From Ktedonosporobacter rubrisoli (GTDB lineage Bacteria > Chloroflexota > Ktedonobacteria > Ktedonobacterales > Ktedonobacteraceae), in NCBI RefSeq assembly GCF_004208415.1, contig NZ_CP035758.1:1054001-1118000 (forward strand): DNA of 64,000 nt, given 5' to 3'. How positions within the stretch are numbered: position 1 is the first letter of the stretch; every line of letters starts with the position of its first letter. The position numbers and the translations under genes were made by a program. The notes beneath the pieces were generated by a model that saw only the letters and a program-made list of their open reading frames with translations, was not told where the DNA came from and searched no databases. Of this stretch, positions 41,620 to 51,028 are shown in pieces.

Positions 41620-43041
41620 TTATGGTACCTGCACATCATGGAAAAATTGACCGTGGAAGCCCTCTGGAATGTGGTGTGGAACCTCAGCGCGTCCAATTTC
41701 CTGGAAAGTGCGCGCATCAAGGATAAGCAAGAATGAGCGCCCCTTGTGCATATCAAGAACTACTGACAGAATGACACCATCGTCCTCGTCGGCGGCATCA
41801 GGAGCTTCGACGAACACCGGCTCACCTGGATAGCAGCCATCCTGGCCCCAGGCTGTGGTCATGCGTTCGCGCACATCCACGCGCAAGAGCAGAGTGCCAG
41901 CAATTTCGCCCGGCTCCCGGCTCCCTCCTATGCCGTAGACAGCGCCATAGTCATGCGTATTGCAGCGCTTGTAATTGATGGTTGGCATCTCAAGCGTGTA
42001 GTTAGAGAGAACTTCATACGTGACAGGCCTTACCCCATCCAACGGAATGCGATAGCGCCGCAATTCCGCATCATCCAGCGAGCTATCTCGCCGATTTGTC
42101 CGGAGCTGCTCAAGGTAGAGATCCCGCGACATAGGTGTGGGTGAGGGATACGCCACCAAATCCACAAGCAAGCTGCCATCCTGCTCAAAGGCATTGGCAT
42201 GGTGGAAAGTGAAAAAGGCCTCAGTGGGATATCTGCCCACAACTCGGCCATCCTGTTTGTCCATAATCACAAAAAAGGCGCCTTCCTGGGGACGCCAGGT
42301 AAAATTCTCGATAAAGGGTCGTGAGCCATCAAGCTGGCGCGGGTTGACTCTATAGGGATACTCGGCGATGATAACATAGTTTTCCGAGAGGCCAAAGCTA
42401 TGGATATAGGCCGGCTCTGCCACGGGATAGGAACCGATGAGACGGCGGGAATGCTCCCCAGCGCGAATACTGTAAACCTTGAACCGGCTCTCAAGCCCAT
42501 ATTCAGTAATGTAGCTAATACTCATGCGACGCGCAAAATCAAAGTGCGGATGAGCCGAGTCATGCTGGCCTGTGATCTGATCATCGTAATGCACGACGCC
42601 AAGCGTATCGAGCGTACGAGGATCAAACTTGACAGGCAAAGGTATCTCAGTCATGGCCACAAAATCTTCGGCGAGCTTGTTAATGCTGACGTTAGCATTA
42701 GGAATCATCTCGGTAAAGGCGCCTTTGAAGACGCGCTTACAGGGATCGGCGGCAAAGCCGGCAAAGGTTATTTTGCCTTCTTGTAGCGAAGTTGTATACT
42801 GCGTGCTCTGCAGAAATTTATTGGCATACGAGACGCGTCCATCATGGAACGAGAAACGATGCAGCATGGCGAAGCCTTCAAACAAGTGATTAAATGAGTC
42901 AGCCCCAACCTCAAATTTGGCAGGTCCATTGCGCAGCAACGAGCCCGAGAGCCAGGTGGGAATGTTCCCTGTGATAGGTAGCTGGTCGAGGACGATCTCC
43001 TCATCAAGTGAAGCGTATTGAGGACTTTGAATGTTTGACAT
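41620..43041 (-). CDS. Carotenoid cleavage oxygenase
   Basis: A 473-residue seven-bladed propeller enzyme of the RPE65/apocarotenoid-oxygenase family. It opens LPITGNIPTWLSGSLLRNGPAKFEVG. The four iron-binding histidines are visible in DSAHPHFDF, PAYIHSFGLSEN, FFTFHHANAFEQDG and EGFHGQFFHD. It cleaves a carotenoid double bond with O2. The ATG at 43041 has AAGGAGA 8 bases upstream. It is followed upstream on the same strand by a membrane-protein gene 65 bases away, so they form one operon. No carotenoid synthesis genes are in the window. Confidence 0.88.
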   Translation of the reverse strand: MSNIQSPQYASLDEEIVLDQLPITGNIPTWLSGSLLRNGPAKFEVGADSFNHLFEGFAMLHRFSFHDGRVSYANKFLQSTQYTTSLQEGKITFAGFAADPCKRVFKGAFTEMIPNANVSINKLAEDFVAMTEIPLPVKFDPRTLDTLGVVHYDDQITGQHDSAHPHFDFARRMSISYITEYGLESRFKVYSIRAGEHSRRLIGSYPVAEPAYIHSFGLSENYVIIAEYPYRVNPRQLDGSRPFIENFTWRPQEGAFFVIMDKQDGRVVGRYPTEAFFTFHHANAFEQDGSLLVDLVAYPSPTPMSRDLYLEQLRTNRRDSSLDDAELRRYRIPLDGVRPVTYEVLSNYTLEMPTINYKRCNTHDYGAVYGIGGSREPGEIAGTLLLRVDVRERMTTAWGQDGCYPGEPVFVEAPDAADEDDGVILSVVLDMHKGRSFLLILDARTFQEIGRAEVPHHIPEGFHGQFFHDVQVP

Positions 43042-43106
43042 GCGACAATCTCCTTTATCGCTCGCCCGCAAGTTGAGATCGCCAGCGAGCGGACCATCTA
43101 GAATAC

Positions 43107-43793
43107 TTAAACCATCTGCGCTTCAGATGGTTCCGACTGAACATTGATATTGTTCTTGCGGCCAGCGTGGCGGGCATAGGCCACCGTCCAGAGCAAAGCC
43201 AGGATGCTTATACCGCCCAGAATAATTGGCGCAATGGCCAGGACCAGGACATGTGGCAAGGTGAGCACAAGCAAGAAGCGCGTTAGAAACTCGCTCACAT
43301 ACGCCAAACCCCAGACAATCGTGATAAGACGATGCACAGTGCGGGCATAGGGATGTTGCCAGCCAGCATTGAAGCGAGCGAGCTTTACCGGATCATTGCC
43401 CGCCACAAAATGCCTGGCGAAGTAGAACATAAGTGGTCGCGGCAGCAGCAGCGAGACAAAGCAGGCAAGACCCACAGCTCCTGTAAAGAATGAGCCGCGC
43501 ATCAGGATGACAACTTCATTGCCGCCCAGCAGCAAGCCGAGCATGCTGGTTCCAGTCCCCAGCAGGGCAAAGACAGAGAGGACATCTAGCCTGTGATGGC
43601 GCACAAGACCAACAACACTCTCCAGCAAAGGAGGAAGAGAGGCCAGGCTGAGCGCGACCAGCTCAGAAGTATGTATATAGTTCACCAGCAGAAAGTAGAC
43701 GATGAGGGGCAGAGCAACGCTAAAGAGCAAGCTTGGGAGCAACTCGCGCAAAAACGTTCCCCCTGTTAATGTTGAGCCTAAGGTTGTATTCAC
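43107..43793 (-). CDS. VC0807-family membrane protein
   Basis: A 228-residue protein with about six hydrophobic segments, including LLPSLLFSVALPLIVYFLLVNYIHTSELVALSLASLPPLLESV, the start of the VC0807-like family, and RPLMFYFARHFVAGNDPVKLARFNAGWQHPYARTVHR in a cytoplasmic loop. No biochemical role is known. The ATG at 43793 has no clear ribosome site. It is first gene of a two-gene operon with the carotenoid oxygenase, so a link to carotenoid or apocarotenoid handling is plausible. Confidence 0.72.
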   Translation of the reverse strand: MNTTLGSTLTGGTFLRELLPSLLFSVALPLIVYFLLVNYIHTSELVALSLASLPPLLESVVGLVRHHRLDVLSVFALLGTGTSMLGLLLGGNEVVILMRGSFFTGAVGLACFVSLLLPRPLMFYFARHFVAGNDPVKLARFNAGWQHPYARTVHRLITIVWGLAYVSEFLTRFLLVLTLPHVLVLAIAPIILGGISILALLWTVAYARHAGRKNNINVQSEPSEAQMV

Positions 43794-44071
43794 TTTATGC
43801 TATCCTTTATGATTTTATTTTTGCGGCGGGAAGATACTTCTCTCGGCGCACACCTTTTTAACTGTTTCTCCAAGAATAGTCGAGGCAAGCCGAATCCCAC
43901 ATGTGCCGCCGGTAACGAAACACAGAACATCTTTGGCGCGTCTGCGGGATGACCAGAGTCATGGTAAGCTCTTCCATAATCATGACTCCAGTCACTGGTA
44001 AGCAGATGGGCATAGAAGGTATAATAATGTGGCAAACATGGGCGTAGCTGACAAACAGAAGAGAACAAATA

Positions 44072-45355
44072 ATGGATTTTAAACAAGAGCGGGCAAAAGC
44101 GCAAACAAAACACCCACCAACCGGTTTTTTGCATATTGCGCTCTACCTCATTGCTTGCGCAGGCTATCTCTTCAATCTCTTCGGGACAGCCCATAGAACG
44201 CTAGCCGGTCCTCTTCTCCTCACGCTGATGTATGGAGTCTGGCTAATTATCTTTCATCTGGAAAGGCTGTCAAAAGGGAAGCGCGGCTTCCCTCGGCTAC
44301 TTGTGCTCTTCTGCCTGGCCGTGGCCGCTCCATTGCTGGCCTTCCTTGGCGAAAGCGTCGCGTGGCTCTGGATACTACCAGTTCTCACCGCGTCCCTGAT
44401 GGCTGCCCTCAAGCCAAGAGCACTGGGTCTCGGTGCGGTTGCTATCCTCTGGCTTAGCTCAAGCCTTACGTTTACGTTCATCACCCACAACGAGGACATA
44501 AGCAGCCAGGTGCTACTTTTGCTCACCTTCGTCTTCACCTTTGGCTTCGCCGCAACGGTCCGCCAGCTAGCCCAGGCCCATACACGCATGCAAGGGCTCA
44601 TCAACGAGTTGGAAGGCTCTAATAGCAAGCTAGAGGCAGCGCATAAGCAGCTTCTGGAATATACCATCAGGGCCGAAGATATCTCGGCAATGCGCGAGCG
44701 CAATCGGATCGCGCGCGAGATCCATGATACGCTTGGCCATTCGCTCACCCTGCTTGCCGTGCAGCTTGAGACAGCCACCCAGTTAGAGATACGTGGCGAC
44801 CCCGGCTTGCACGAGGAGCTAGTAGAGGCGCGGCGTGTGACGAAGGAGTGCCTGGCTGATGTACGTCATTCGGTCGAGGCGCTGCGCCCGGATGCCACTA
44901 CTGAGGCTTCGTTTGAGGAGGCGCTACGACAGTTGGTCGCCAGCTATACAATGCGCAGCCCACAAACTGTAGTGACGCTTGACCTTGAAGAGGTGAATCA
45001 TTCTCTGAGCCAGGAGCAGCGTCAGACCTTGTACCGCTGCATGCAGGAGGCGCTTACGAATATTCGTAAGCATGCCCAGGCCACGAAGGTGCTGCTGCGC
45101 CTGAGTACAAATGAGCAGCAAGCAGAGCTGACGGTGCTTGATAATGGTCAGGGCTCAGCGGCAGCAGCTGAGAGCCAAAAAGCGGGCTTCGGCTTGCGCG
45201 GCATGCGGGAACGTGTCGCCCTCCTGGGAGGTGAGTTCAAGGCAGGACCCGAAGCAGAGCACGGCTGGCGCGTCGAGATAGTGCTTCCACGTGAGCCACA
45301 GGCCAAAGCATCTGCCCTTTACGCGGGTGAAATGGGAGAGAGAGCAGAGCTATGA
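44072..45355 (+). CDS. Sensor histidine kinase (NarL-type partner)
   Basis: A 427-residue membrane kinase. The N-terminal 160 residues have about five hydrophobic segments and almost no extracellular domain. A linking coiled coil (INELEGSNSKLEAAHKQLLEYTIRAEDISAMRER) precedes the HisKA_3 motif RNRIAREIHDTLGHSLTLL with the phosphorylated His near residue 217. The HATPase part has EALTNIRKHAQATKV (N box) and GFGLRGMRERVALLGG (G box). The stimulus is unknown, perhaps a membrane signal. It overlaps the response-regulator gene by 4 bases (ATGA). Confidence 0.87.
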   Translation: MDFKQERAKAQTKHPPTGFLHIALYLIACAGYLFNLFGTAHRTLAGPLLLTLMYGVWLIIFHLERLSKGKRGFPRLLVLFCLAVAAPLLAFLGESVAWLWILPVLTASLMAALKPRALGLGAVAILWLSSSLTFTFITHNEDISSQVLLLLTFVFTFGFAATVRQLAQAHTRMQGLINELEGSNSKLEAAHKQLLEYTIRAEDISAMRERNRIAREIHDTLGHSLTLLAVQLETATQLEIRGDPGLHEELVEARRVTKECLADVRHSVEALRPDATTEASFEEALRQLVASYTMRSPQTVVTLDLEEVNHSLSQEQRQTLYRCMQEALTNIRKHAQATKVLLRLSTNEQQAELTVLDNGQGSAAAAESQKAGFGLRGMRERVALLGGEFKAGPEAEHGWRVEIVLPREPQAKASALYAGEMGERAEL

Positions 45356-46047
45356 CAGAACGCATCAGGATCTTGATAGTTGACGATCAGCGCCTTTTGC
45401 GGGAAGGCTTTCGCAAGCTTATCGAGATGGAAGCTGATTTCGAGGTTGTGGGGATGGCTAGCGATGGCGAGGAGGCGCTGACGGTGGCCAGCCGGCTTTA
45501 TGCCGAGCAGAAGGCGCCTGATGTGGTGCTTATGGATGTGCGCATGCCGCATATGGATGGCATCGCGGCAACCAGAGCCTTTAAAGAGCGCTGGCCCACA
45601 AGCCGCATCGCCATCCTTACCACTTTTGATGATCGCGAGCTTATTCACGCCGGTTTGCAGGCGGGCGCGCTCGGCTACGTGCTCAAAGATATCACCGCCG
45701 AGCAGCTTGCAACGACCATTCGCGCCACGGCACAGGGTCAGTTTCTTCTCCATCCAGAGATCGCCAGCAAGATTCTTAGCCCGTTCGCGCCAATCGTGGA
45801 GGGGACAGAGGCAAGGGCCTCCATTTCTCCCCCGTTGGTGGATATTGAAGCATCTTCACAGTTGACCGAGCGCGAACGGGAGATCCTGGCGCTGCTGGCG
45901 CGCGGCGCTTCCAACCGCGAGATCAGCGAGAAGCTCTACATTACAGGTGGCACTGTCAAGAATCACCTCAGCAATATTCTGGGAAAGCTTGGCGTACGCG
46001 ATCGCACGCAGGCCGCCTTGAAAGCCAGGGAGCTCGGCTTAATGTAA
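45352..46047 (+). CDS. NarL/LuxR-family response regulator
   Basis: A 231-residue protein. The receiver domain starts RILIVDDQRLLREGF (acidic pair D-D), with the phosphorylated D62 in VVLMDVRMPHMDG, and KD at the end of strand 5 (YVLKDI). The DNA-binding domain is LTEREREILALLARGASNREISEKLYITGGTVKNHLSNILGKLGVRDRTQAALKA, a LuxR HTH. Its ATG overlaps the kinase stop, so the pair is translationally coupled. Targets are unknown. Confidence 0.9.
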   Translation: MTERIRILIVDDQRLLREGFRKLIEMEADFEVVGMASDGEEALTVASRLYAEQKAPDVVLMDVRMPHMDGIAATRAFKERWPTSRIAILTTFDDRELIHAGLQAGALGYVLKDITAEQLATTIRATAQGQFLLHPEIASKILSPFAPIVEGTEARASISPPLVDIEASSQLTEREREILALLARGASNREISEKLYITGGTVKNHLSNILGKLGVRDRTQAALKARELGLM

Positions 46048-46159
46048 ACCTCGCATCCTTCGCCGCTTGCTTTTTAGGAAGCGCTGGCGCAAAGTAAGCC
46101 CGGCCTTCAGGCTAGCATAGCGCTCTGAGAATGGATAGAGAAGGGCGCGCCAGTATGGT

Positions 46160-47140
46160 CTATTCCTGAACGCGTAGCACGATCTTGCCGCGCACATGGC
46201 CACTTTCACCGCGCGCGTGCGCCCTGTATGCTTCGGCGAGCGGAACAACGCTCTCAATAACTACCTGAACCTGTCTACTATCAAGCAATCGACCAATTTC
46301 AGCCAGTTGTGTTCCGTGAGAACGTACCTGGGCGACAGTTGGTGTATTTCTTACGATCTTCACTTCGCTGGCGGCAAGCAGTTCAGCCGAGAACTGATTT
46401 GGAGTAATTGGAATCAGCGTTCCTCCGCGCTTGAGTGTGGCAAGCAAGGAATCGCCATTGCTCCCGCCCACAATATCCAGGACCACATCGACATCATGGA
46501 CCACTTGCTCCACTGGAGTGGTTGTATAGTCGATACACTGCTCTGCTCCCAGCTCGCGCAGAAAGGCCGTGTGCCTTCCCGAGGCTACGGCGATGACGTG
46601 GGCTCCGCTGATTTTTGCCAGCTGGACGGCAAAGTGGCCAACGCCGCCCGCTGCTCCATTGATAAGAACCGTTTGCCCTGCCTCTATACGGGCATACTCA
46701 TAGAGGGCTTGCCAGGCCGTCAGAGCGGCCATGGGTACGCCAGCCGCCTGGACATGGCTCAGGATCGTAGGTTTGGGCGCCAGGTGCATTTCTGGCACTG
46801 CGCTGTATTCTGCATAGGCTCCTCCCGTGGGAGAGGGAAACCTGGCCAGCCCATAAACTGCATCACCCGCGCGCCACTGGCTAACGCCCGCGCCAACAGC
46901 TTCCACGATACCCGAGACATCCCAGCCGGGAATCAGGGGCAAGGGAAAGTTGTAATTGAGCCTCTGGCCGGAGCGCAGCTTCCAATCAGCAGCGTTGACC
47001 CCGGCCGCATGAATACGAAGCAGGACCTCTTCTGATCCTACTATAGGGCGCGGCACTTCTTCGTATACCAGGACGTCAGGACTCCCTGAAGTATGTATCT
47101 GAATTGCTTTCATGCTAAGAGGCGTTTGACGAATCTGCAT
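46160..47140 (-). CDS. NADPH:quinone oxidoreductase-like MDR protein
   Basis: A 326-residue zinc-independent medium-chain dehydrogenase/reductase. KAIQIHTSGSPDVLVYEEVPRPIVGSEEVLLRIHAAGVNAADWKLRSG is the typical start. The Rossmann motif is GQTVLINGAAGGVGHFAVQLAKISGAHVIAVASG near residue 140. No structural zinc-binding Cys cluster is seen. It would reduce a quinone or enone with NADPH. The ATG at 47140 has AAAGG 8 bases upstream; a GTG at 47155 is less likely. It is divergent from a LysR regulator, which probably controls it. Confidence 0.85.
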   Translation of the reverse strand: MQIRQTPLSMKAIQIHTSGSPDVLVYEEVPRPIVGSEEVLLRIHAAGVNAADWKLRSGQRLNYNFPLPLIPGWDVSGIVEAVGAGVSQWRAGDAVYGLARFPSPTGGAYAEYSAVPEMHLAPKPTILSHVQAAGVPMAALTAWQALYEYARIEAGQTVLINGAAGGVGHFAVQLAKISGAHVIAVASGRHTAFLRELGAEQCIDYTTTPVEQVVHDVDVVLDIVGGSNGDSLLATLKRGGTLIPITPNQFSAELLAASEVKIVRNTPTVAQVRSHGTQLAEIGRLLDSRQVQVVIESVVPLAEAYRAHARGESGHVRGKIVLRVQE

Positions 47141-47304
47141 AATCTTGCCTTTCACTAACAGGTTAGACTTCTCACAGCTCTGCAGGCAATATGCAATACT
47201 GCCCGATCAGCCTGCAAACCTCTGTCTACTGAGAAGGTGGCTCGTCACCTTTCACGTCTTGACTATACGGTCTATACTGGCGATATGTCCAATATATATT
47301 CAAT

Positions 47305-48258
47305 ATGATTGCGAGACGTAATATGTATAGCAAGGATATAGAGCTGCGCCACCTGCGCTATTTTGTGGCTGTAGCTGAGGAGCTTCACTTTAGCCGGGCT
47401 GCCGAGAAATTACAGATTGCTCAACCGCCTCTCAGTCAGCAGATTCGGCAGTTAGAGCACATGTTAGGCGTGCGTCTCTTTGAGCGCAATTATCATACAG
47501 TTACGTTGACGGCTGCGGGCGAGGTTTTTTTGGCGGAAGCCCGGCACGTTCTCGACGAAATGGAACAAGCGCTGGCACGCATGCAGGATGCCAAACAGGG
47601 GCTTGTGGGACGTCTGAATATCGGGTATTTCCAGAGCGCCGAGGTCACAGATGCTATCATTCCCGCTATCCTGCAGCTCTATCGCCAGCGCTTTCCCACC
47701 GTCGAGATACAGCTTAGAGCGACAAATCTGCAGGAACAATGGCAAGCAATTCAGGCACAAGAGATACAGCTCGGCTTTGCAGCGTGCTCGTCTGATCTGC
47801 CGAAGGATCTTGACATGCTGGTTATTGAGCGCATTCCCCTGGTCGTCGTCTGCGCTCCTGAGCATCCCCTCGCCTCACAGCCAGCCATCGCGCTGCGATC
47901 GCTCATTAACGAGGCATTTATTTTTTGCCATCGCCAGGCCTCACACTTTTTCTATGACCGCATTGTCCAGCTCTGCGGCTTCAGTCCGCACATCACGCAG
48001 GAGGTTGCAGATCTACGCATGCTGCTCGGCCTGGTAGCCGCCAACATGGGCATCTCTATTGTGCCAGCTTCAGCAGTAAGCATGCGCGATCAGGGGGTTA
48101 TCTATCGTCCCCTGGCCAACTTGCACGAAGCTGACATCATCGAGACGCTGCTGGTGTGGCGAAGAGCTGATAGTTCGCCCCTGGTACAAAACTTTCTGAC
48201 AGCTACGCGCGAGGTATTGGAGCAACGCAACAAGTCAGTTGCCAGCATCAGAGAGTAG
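47305..48258 (+). CDS. LysR-family regulator
   Basis: A 317-residue regulator. The N-terminal HTH is ELRHLRYFVAVAEELHFSRAAEKLQIAQPPLSQQIRQLEHMLGVRLFERN, typical LysR. The effector domain from about residue 95 includes GRLNIGYFQSAEV and the LysR substrate-binding fold. The start at ATG 47305 or 47323 is uncertain, because neither has a good ribosome site and a TATATT lies just upstream of 47305. It is divergent from the quinone oxidoreductase gene, a common LysR arrangement. Confidence 0.87.
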   Translation: MIARRNMYSKDIELRHLRYFVAVAEELHFSRAAEKLQIAQPPLSQQIRQLEHMLGVRLFERNYHTVTLTAAGEVFLAEARHVLDEMEQALARMQDAKQGLVGRLNIGYFQSAEVTDAIIPAILQLYRQRFPTVEIQLRATNLQEQWQAIQAQEIQLGFAACSSDLPKDLDMLVIERIPLVVVCAPEHPLASQPAIALRSLINEAFIFCHRQASHFFYDRIVQLCGFSPHITQEVADLRMLLGLVAANMGISIVPASAVSMRDQGVIYRPLANLHEADIIETLLVWRRADSSPLVQNFLTATREVLEQRNKSVASIRE

Positions 48259-48269
48259 ATTAGACGAGG

Positions 48270-48707
48270 TTACTTCTCCTGAAACAAATCTGCTTCTTCA
48301 ACGAAGAGTCCGCGACCTATCTGGACGAACTCAAAGAGATTTCCATCATAGTCAGCGACAAAAACAGTTTCCGTGCCATACGAGAGATCATCGTTCGGAT
48401 CGGTCAAAAACTTTTGCTGCATCTGCATATCAACCTGATAGGGTTTCAGTGAGGCTCTTAAAAGACGCGCTAAGACTTCTTGCAAATCATCCACCTGAAA
48501 GGCTGCATGCCTGACGACATCATAGGGCAGGGGTTTCTCCATCGGGGCATCGGGAATCTCAACGGCATGCACCACACCAGAACCGCCGACGAACCAGACG
48601 GGGATGCGCTTATGCTGCCGAAAACCGAGCACATCAACGAAGAAATGACGAGCTCGCTCATTATTTCTCACAAGGATGCTCACATGATTAATGCCTTGAT
48701 ATCTCAA
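48270..48707 (-). CDS. VOC-family (glyoxalase/bleomycin-resistance fold) protein
   Basis: A 145-residue protein. INHVSILVRNNERARHFFVDVLGFRQ is the first beta-alpha-beta repeat with the metal-site His. RHAAFQVDDLQEVLARLLRASL starts the second, and ETVFVADYDGNLFEFVQIG carries the C-terminal Glu. It fits glyoxalase I/dioxygenase-type VOC proteins. The start is TTG at 48707 with a strong AGGAG 7 bases upstream. It is convergent with the LysR gene. Substrate unknown. Confidence 0.8.
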   Translation of the reverse strand: MRYQGINHVSILVRNNERARHFFVDVLGFRQHKRIPVWFVGGSGVVHAVEIPDAPMEKPLPYDVVRHAAFQVDDLQEVLARLLRASLKPYQVDMQMQQKFLTDPNDDLSYGTETVFVADYDGNLFEFVQIGRGLFVEEADLFQEK

Positions 48708-49139
48708 GTAAATTCTCCTTACCTTGCTTCAAACTCCCTTTTTGGCAGGCTCACTTCTATTGCTGCCCATACGGCCCGCGCCATGTGGAGGATACTTTCG
48801 CATTCTGTCTCCCGAAGAGTGCGATTTCTCATAAGGAGCTTCCCCAGCGGACCGCAGGGCAGAACACGGATCAGTGATCGGGGTTGATCACCTATCACAT
48901 CACCATGCGCTCTATAGGATAGCAGCCTCTCGGGGCTCATTCTAGGAAATTCTTGCGGTCTTTGCCAGCTTCCAAGAGATCATTCGAAACTTGTTGAGGA
49001 AGAAACACTCGAATCTTTTCCTTTGGGAGGCAAAAGCAAGCTGCAATTTGCGCTTCTCTGTTCCCTGTCTCCAAAATTTGCTTGTGAAAGGCGCACTTCT
49101 ATGAAGAACGCACAGTAATTCCAGATAAACGCATTTTGC
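48708..49139. other. 432-bp intergenic region
   Basis: Apart from the weak remnant described at 48719-48940, no feature was recognised. Confidence 0.35.
48719..48940 (-). pseudogene. Possible SRPBCC-like gene remnant
   Basis: A 73-residue frame contains SLIRVLPCGPLGKLLMRNRTLRETE, faintly like the C-terminal end of SRPBCC/polyketide-cyclase proteins (LPxGPLGxLxxRxxVRRxLExI). There is no ribosome site and no upstream domain. It could be chance. Confidence 0.2.
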
Positions 49140-49445
49140 CTATTTGCTGGCTGATGCCTCTACAACAGCTTCGGTATAGAAGACCTGGATCAGCTGGGGG
49201 TCCAGATACGCTGAGAAGCGCTTTCCTGCCGCATCAGTCTGAAACACCGCAGCCGCTGCTTTAGCAGCCTCAATAGATTCCCAGGTGAGGATATCTATCC
49301 ATTCTCCGCTCTCCGCCTGACTCACGGTCCTGCTCAGAAAGCCAGTCTGCGTCTTAAGCAAGGCTGTGGTCTCGTCAACGGCGGCGAGAAAGTCTGCGCG
49401 CGTAACTTCCTCTTGTAAACGAAATATAACGATCTCGATAGCCAT
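49140..49445 (-). CDS. ABM-type monooxygenase-fold protein
   Basis: A 101-residue single-domain protein. IEIVIFRLQEEVTRADFLAAVDETTALLKTQTGFLSRTVSQAESGEWIDILTWESIEAAKAAAAVF shows the ferredoxin-like ABM fold (strand-helix-strand-W-strand-helix). GGAAAA precedes the ATG. It is the second ABM-like protein in the window, about 10 kb from the one at 39093. Monooxygenase activity is not proven for such short members. Confidence 0.72.
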   Translation of the reverse strand: MAIEIVIFRLQEEVTRADFLAAVDETTALLKTQTGFLSRTVSQAESGEWIDILTWESIEAAKAAAAVFQTDAAGKRFSAYLDPQLIQVFYTEAVVEASASK

Positions 49446-49738
49446 TATATATTTTCCTCTTCTTTACATACTGACATCTTTGAGAAAGTCCTCGGGCTGC
49501 ATATTTAATCCCGAGAATCAGGGATTATTCTAGTATGCCTTGATGAGCATGCATCTAGCTTCTTTGAGCTTCTCTAGCTGATCAGTGAATATTATATCTC
49601 TAATAATATATGATCTTCGACCTCTTATTTCAAATTTTTTTGCGAGCTCAGCAAACGGGCCAACCCGTTAGTTGGCCCGTTCCGATGATAGGAGTAGCAA
49701 TGGAGCACAAAGCAGGTCGAAAATGAGCTTACTTCCCG
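49446..49738. other. 293-bp intergenic region
   Basis: Contains the strong hairpin at 49654-49681 near the end of the reverse deazaflavin gene. Nothing else was recognised. Confidence 0.4.
49654..49681 (-). terminator. Terminator-like hairpin
   Basis: AACGGGCCAAC (49654-49664) and GTTGGCCCGTT (49671-49681), a perfect 11-bp stem with a 6-nt loop, 57 bases beyond the stop of the deazaflavin reductase gene. In the reverse transcript it is followed by UUUGCUG, a weak U-run. Confidence 0.55.
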
Positions 49739-50233
49739 TTACTCCAGTCCTGCAAGGCGAATATGCACGACGCCAACGTTGCGTGTAGCCTGGCGCACGC
49801 TCTCAAGCTTTGGCTGGCCGCTGGCATCTACCTCTACCCGATACATTTTGATCAGGGATGGAGCTCGCTGCATGGCACGCAGATAGGTAGCGGTGACGGT
49901 TTCGTCGCGATGAAAGGCCTGACCGCTTCCGTTGTACCATCGCCCCTGCAACAATACGCGCATTGCCGTGTTCTGGCCGCGAATGTTCTTCCACCAGTTT
50001 CGCGGCGAGAGCACTTCTAGCACCTCCCCGACCCGCTGATAGCCTACGACAATGGTGTAGGTTTTGCCGCTATTACGTCCCTTAAATGAGACAAGGATAA
50101 AGCTCTTGCTGAGCAGCCCATGCAACGGCGAGCGCAATATAAGCTTGAAGATCGCATTAAGCCCACCTGATAGCAGCGTTGCAAGCTTTGAAAAGGCAGG
50201 TGGACCAGGAGTGGCCGGCGTCTCGACTGTCAT
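49739..50233 (-). CDS. F420-dependent nitroreductase/quinone-reductase family (DDN-like)
   Basis: A 164-residue protein of the deazaflavin-dependent nitroreductase fold. The N-terminal helical part is followed by FILVSFKGRNSGKTYTIVVGYQRVGEVLEVLSPRNWWKNIRG, the split-barrel with the typical GRxSGKxYxxPV-like and WWxNIR motifs that contact F420. It would reduce a quinone or nitro compound with F420H2. GTAGAG lies upstream of the ATG at 50233. It is divergent from an HxlR regulator, its likely controller. Confidence 0.8.
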   Translation of the reverse strand: MTVETPATPGPPAFSKLATLLSGGLNAIFKLILRSPLHGLLSKSFILVSFKGRNSGKTYTIVVGYQRVGEVLEVLSPRNWWKNIRGQNTAMRVLLQGRWYNGSGQAFHRDETVTATYLRAMQRAPSLIKMYRVEVDASGQPKLESVRQATRNVGVVHIRLAGLE

Positions 50234-50398
50234 ATTTTCTCTACCTCCTAAATAGTGTAATTGACATTTATTTCGTTCAAGCCAGGCTTTACATTCTGTG
50301 CTATTGTAGAGGGGAAAGTATATGATTTGAAGTACGCAATATTTTTAGCAATTGTTTCAAGAAATCTACTTACTATCCTTTTGTTAGGAGGGATTTTG

Positions 50399-50725
50399 AT
50401 GTATACAACTGTAGATCCAACTTGCTTGCCCCGTATCGTTGAGGCCCTGCGCATCCTTGACGGCAAGTGGTCTTTTCTCATCCTTGCCCAACTGTATACT
50501 GGCCCTCAGCGCTTCAATGAACTGCGCAGGCAGTTGGCCAATATCAATACCAAATCGCTAACCGATGCCCTGCGTCACCTGGAAAAACACGAGATTATCC
50601 AGCGTCGCGTGTTTCCCACAGTGCCTGTTACCGTGGAATATTCCTTGACAGAGAAGGGGGAAGAGTATCGCGCGATCTTTGCGGAGATGTACAATTGGAG
50701 CCAAAAGTGGGGCAAGTCCTCTTAG
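50399..50725 (+). CDS. HxlR-family regulator
   Basis: A 108-residue winged-HTH protein. DPTCLPRIVEALRILDGKWSFLILAQLYTGPQRFNELRRQLANINTKSLTDALRHLEKHEIIQRRVFPTVPVTVEYSLTEKGEEY is the complete HxlR domain, with the Cys near the N-terminus (C10) that in YodB/HypR-type sensors responds to quinones or aldehydes. The ATG at 50399 was chosen because AGGAGG lies 6 bases upstream; the frame is open far upstream but without a start site. It is divergent from the DDN-like reductase gene. Confidence 0.85.
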   Translation: MYTTVDPTCLPRIVEALRILDGKWSFLILAQLYTGPQRFNELRRQLANINTKSLTDALRHLEKHEIIQRRVFPTVPVTVEYSLTEKGEEYRAIFAEMYNWSQKWGKSS

Positions 50726-51028
50726 AGACTCAAGAAGAATTAACTATCCCAGATAGTTGGCTGAGACCATCTGATATCGACGAACCATCTTCCCAGAGAG
50801 GGGAAACGCTGAAGATGGGTTTCTACGATATTATGGCCTCCTTGAGGTAGGCGTGTGGCCTTCCGGGCAAACACTGATGATTGGAGTGCATGGAACGGTT
50901 AAAAGGCTGCCGGAAGGCGGTCAAGAGACTGTGGTTCGGACATGAGCGAGTTGGCCGAACTTCAAAGGGCTTCGCTTCGCTCTGCCAGCTATGTCATAAG
51001 ACTCGTGAGAGAATGGCGAATGTCACTT
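50726..51028. other. 303-bp intergenic region
   Basis: Besides the hairpin at 50785-50818 it holds a wider inverted repeat (GCCTTCCGG with CCGGAAGGC around 50853-50918). No gene was recognised. Confidence 0.35.
50785..50818 (+). terminator. Terminator-like hairpin after hxlR-type gene
   Basis: CCATCTTC (50785-50792) pairs with GAAGATGG (50811-50818), with an inner CCC/GGGG stem, 60 bases after the HxlR stop. It is followed by GTTTCTA. Confidence 0.45.

Noticed and set aside
46196..47035. A 279-residue forward frame antisense to the quinone oxidoreductase gene
   Set aside because: The reverse strand has complete MDR motifs. The forward frame has no match and covers the same bases.
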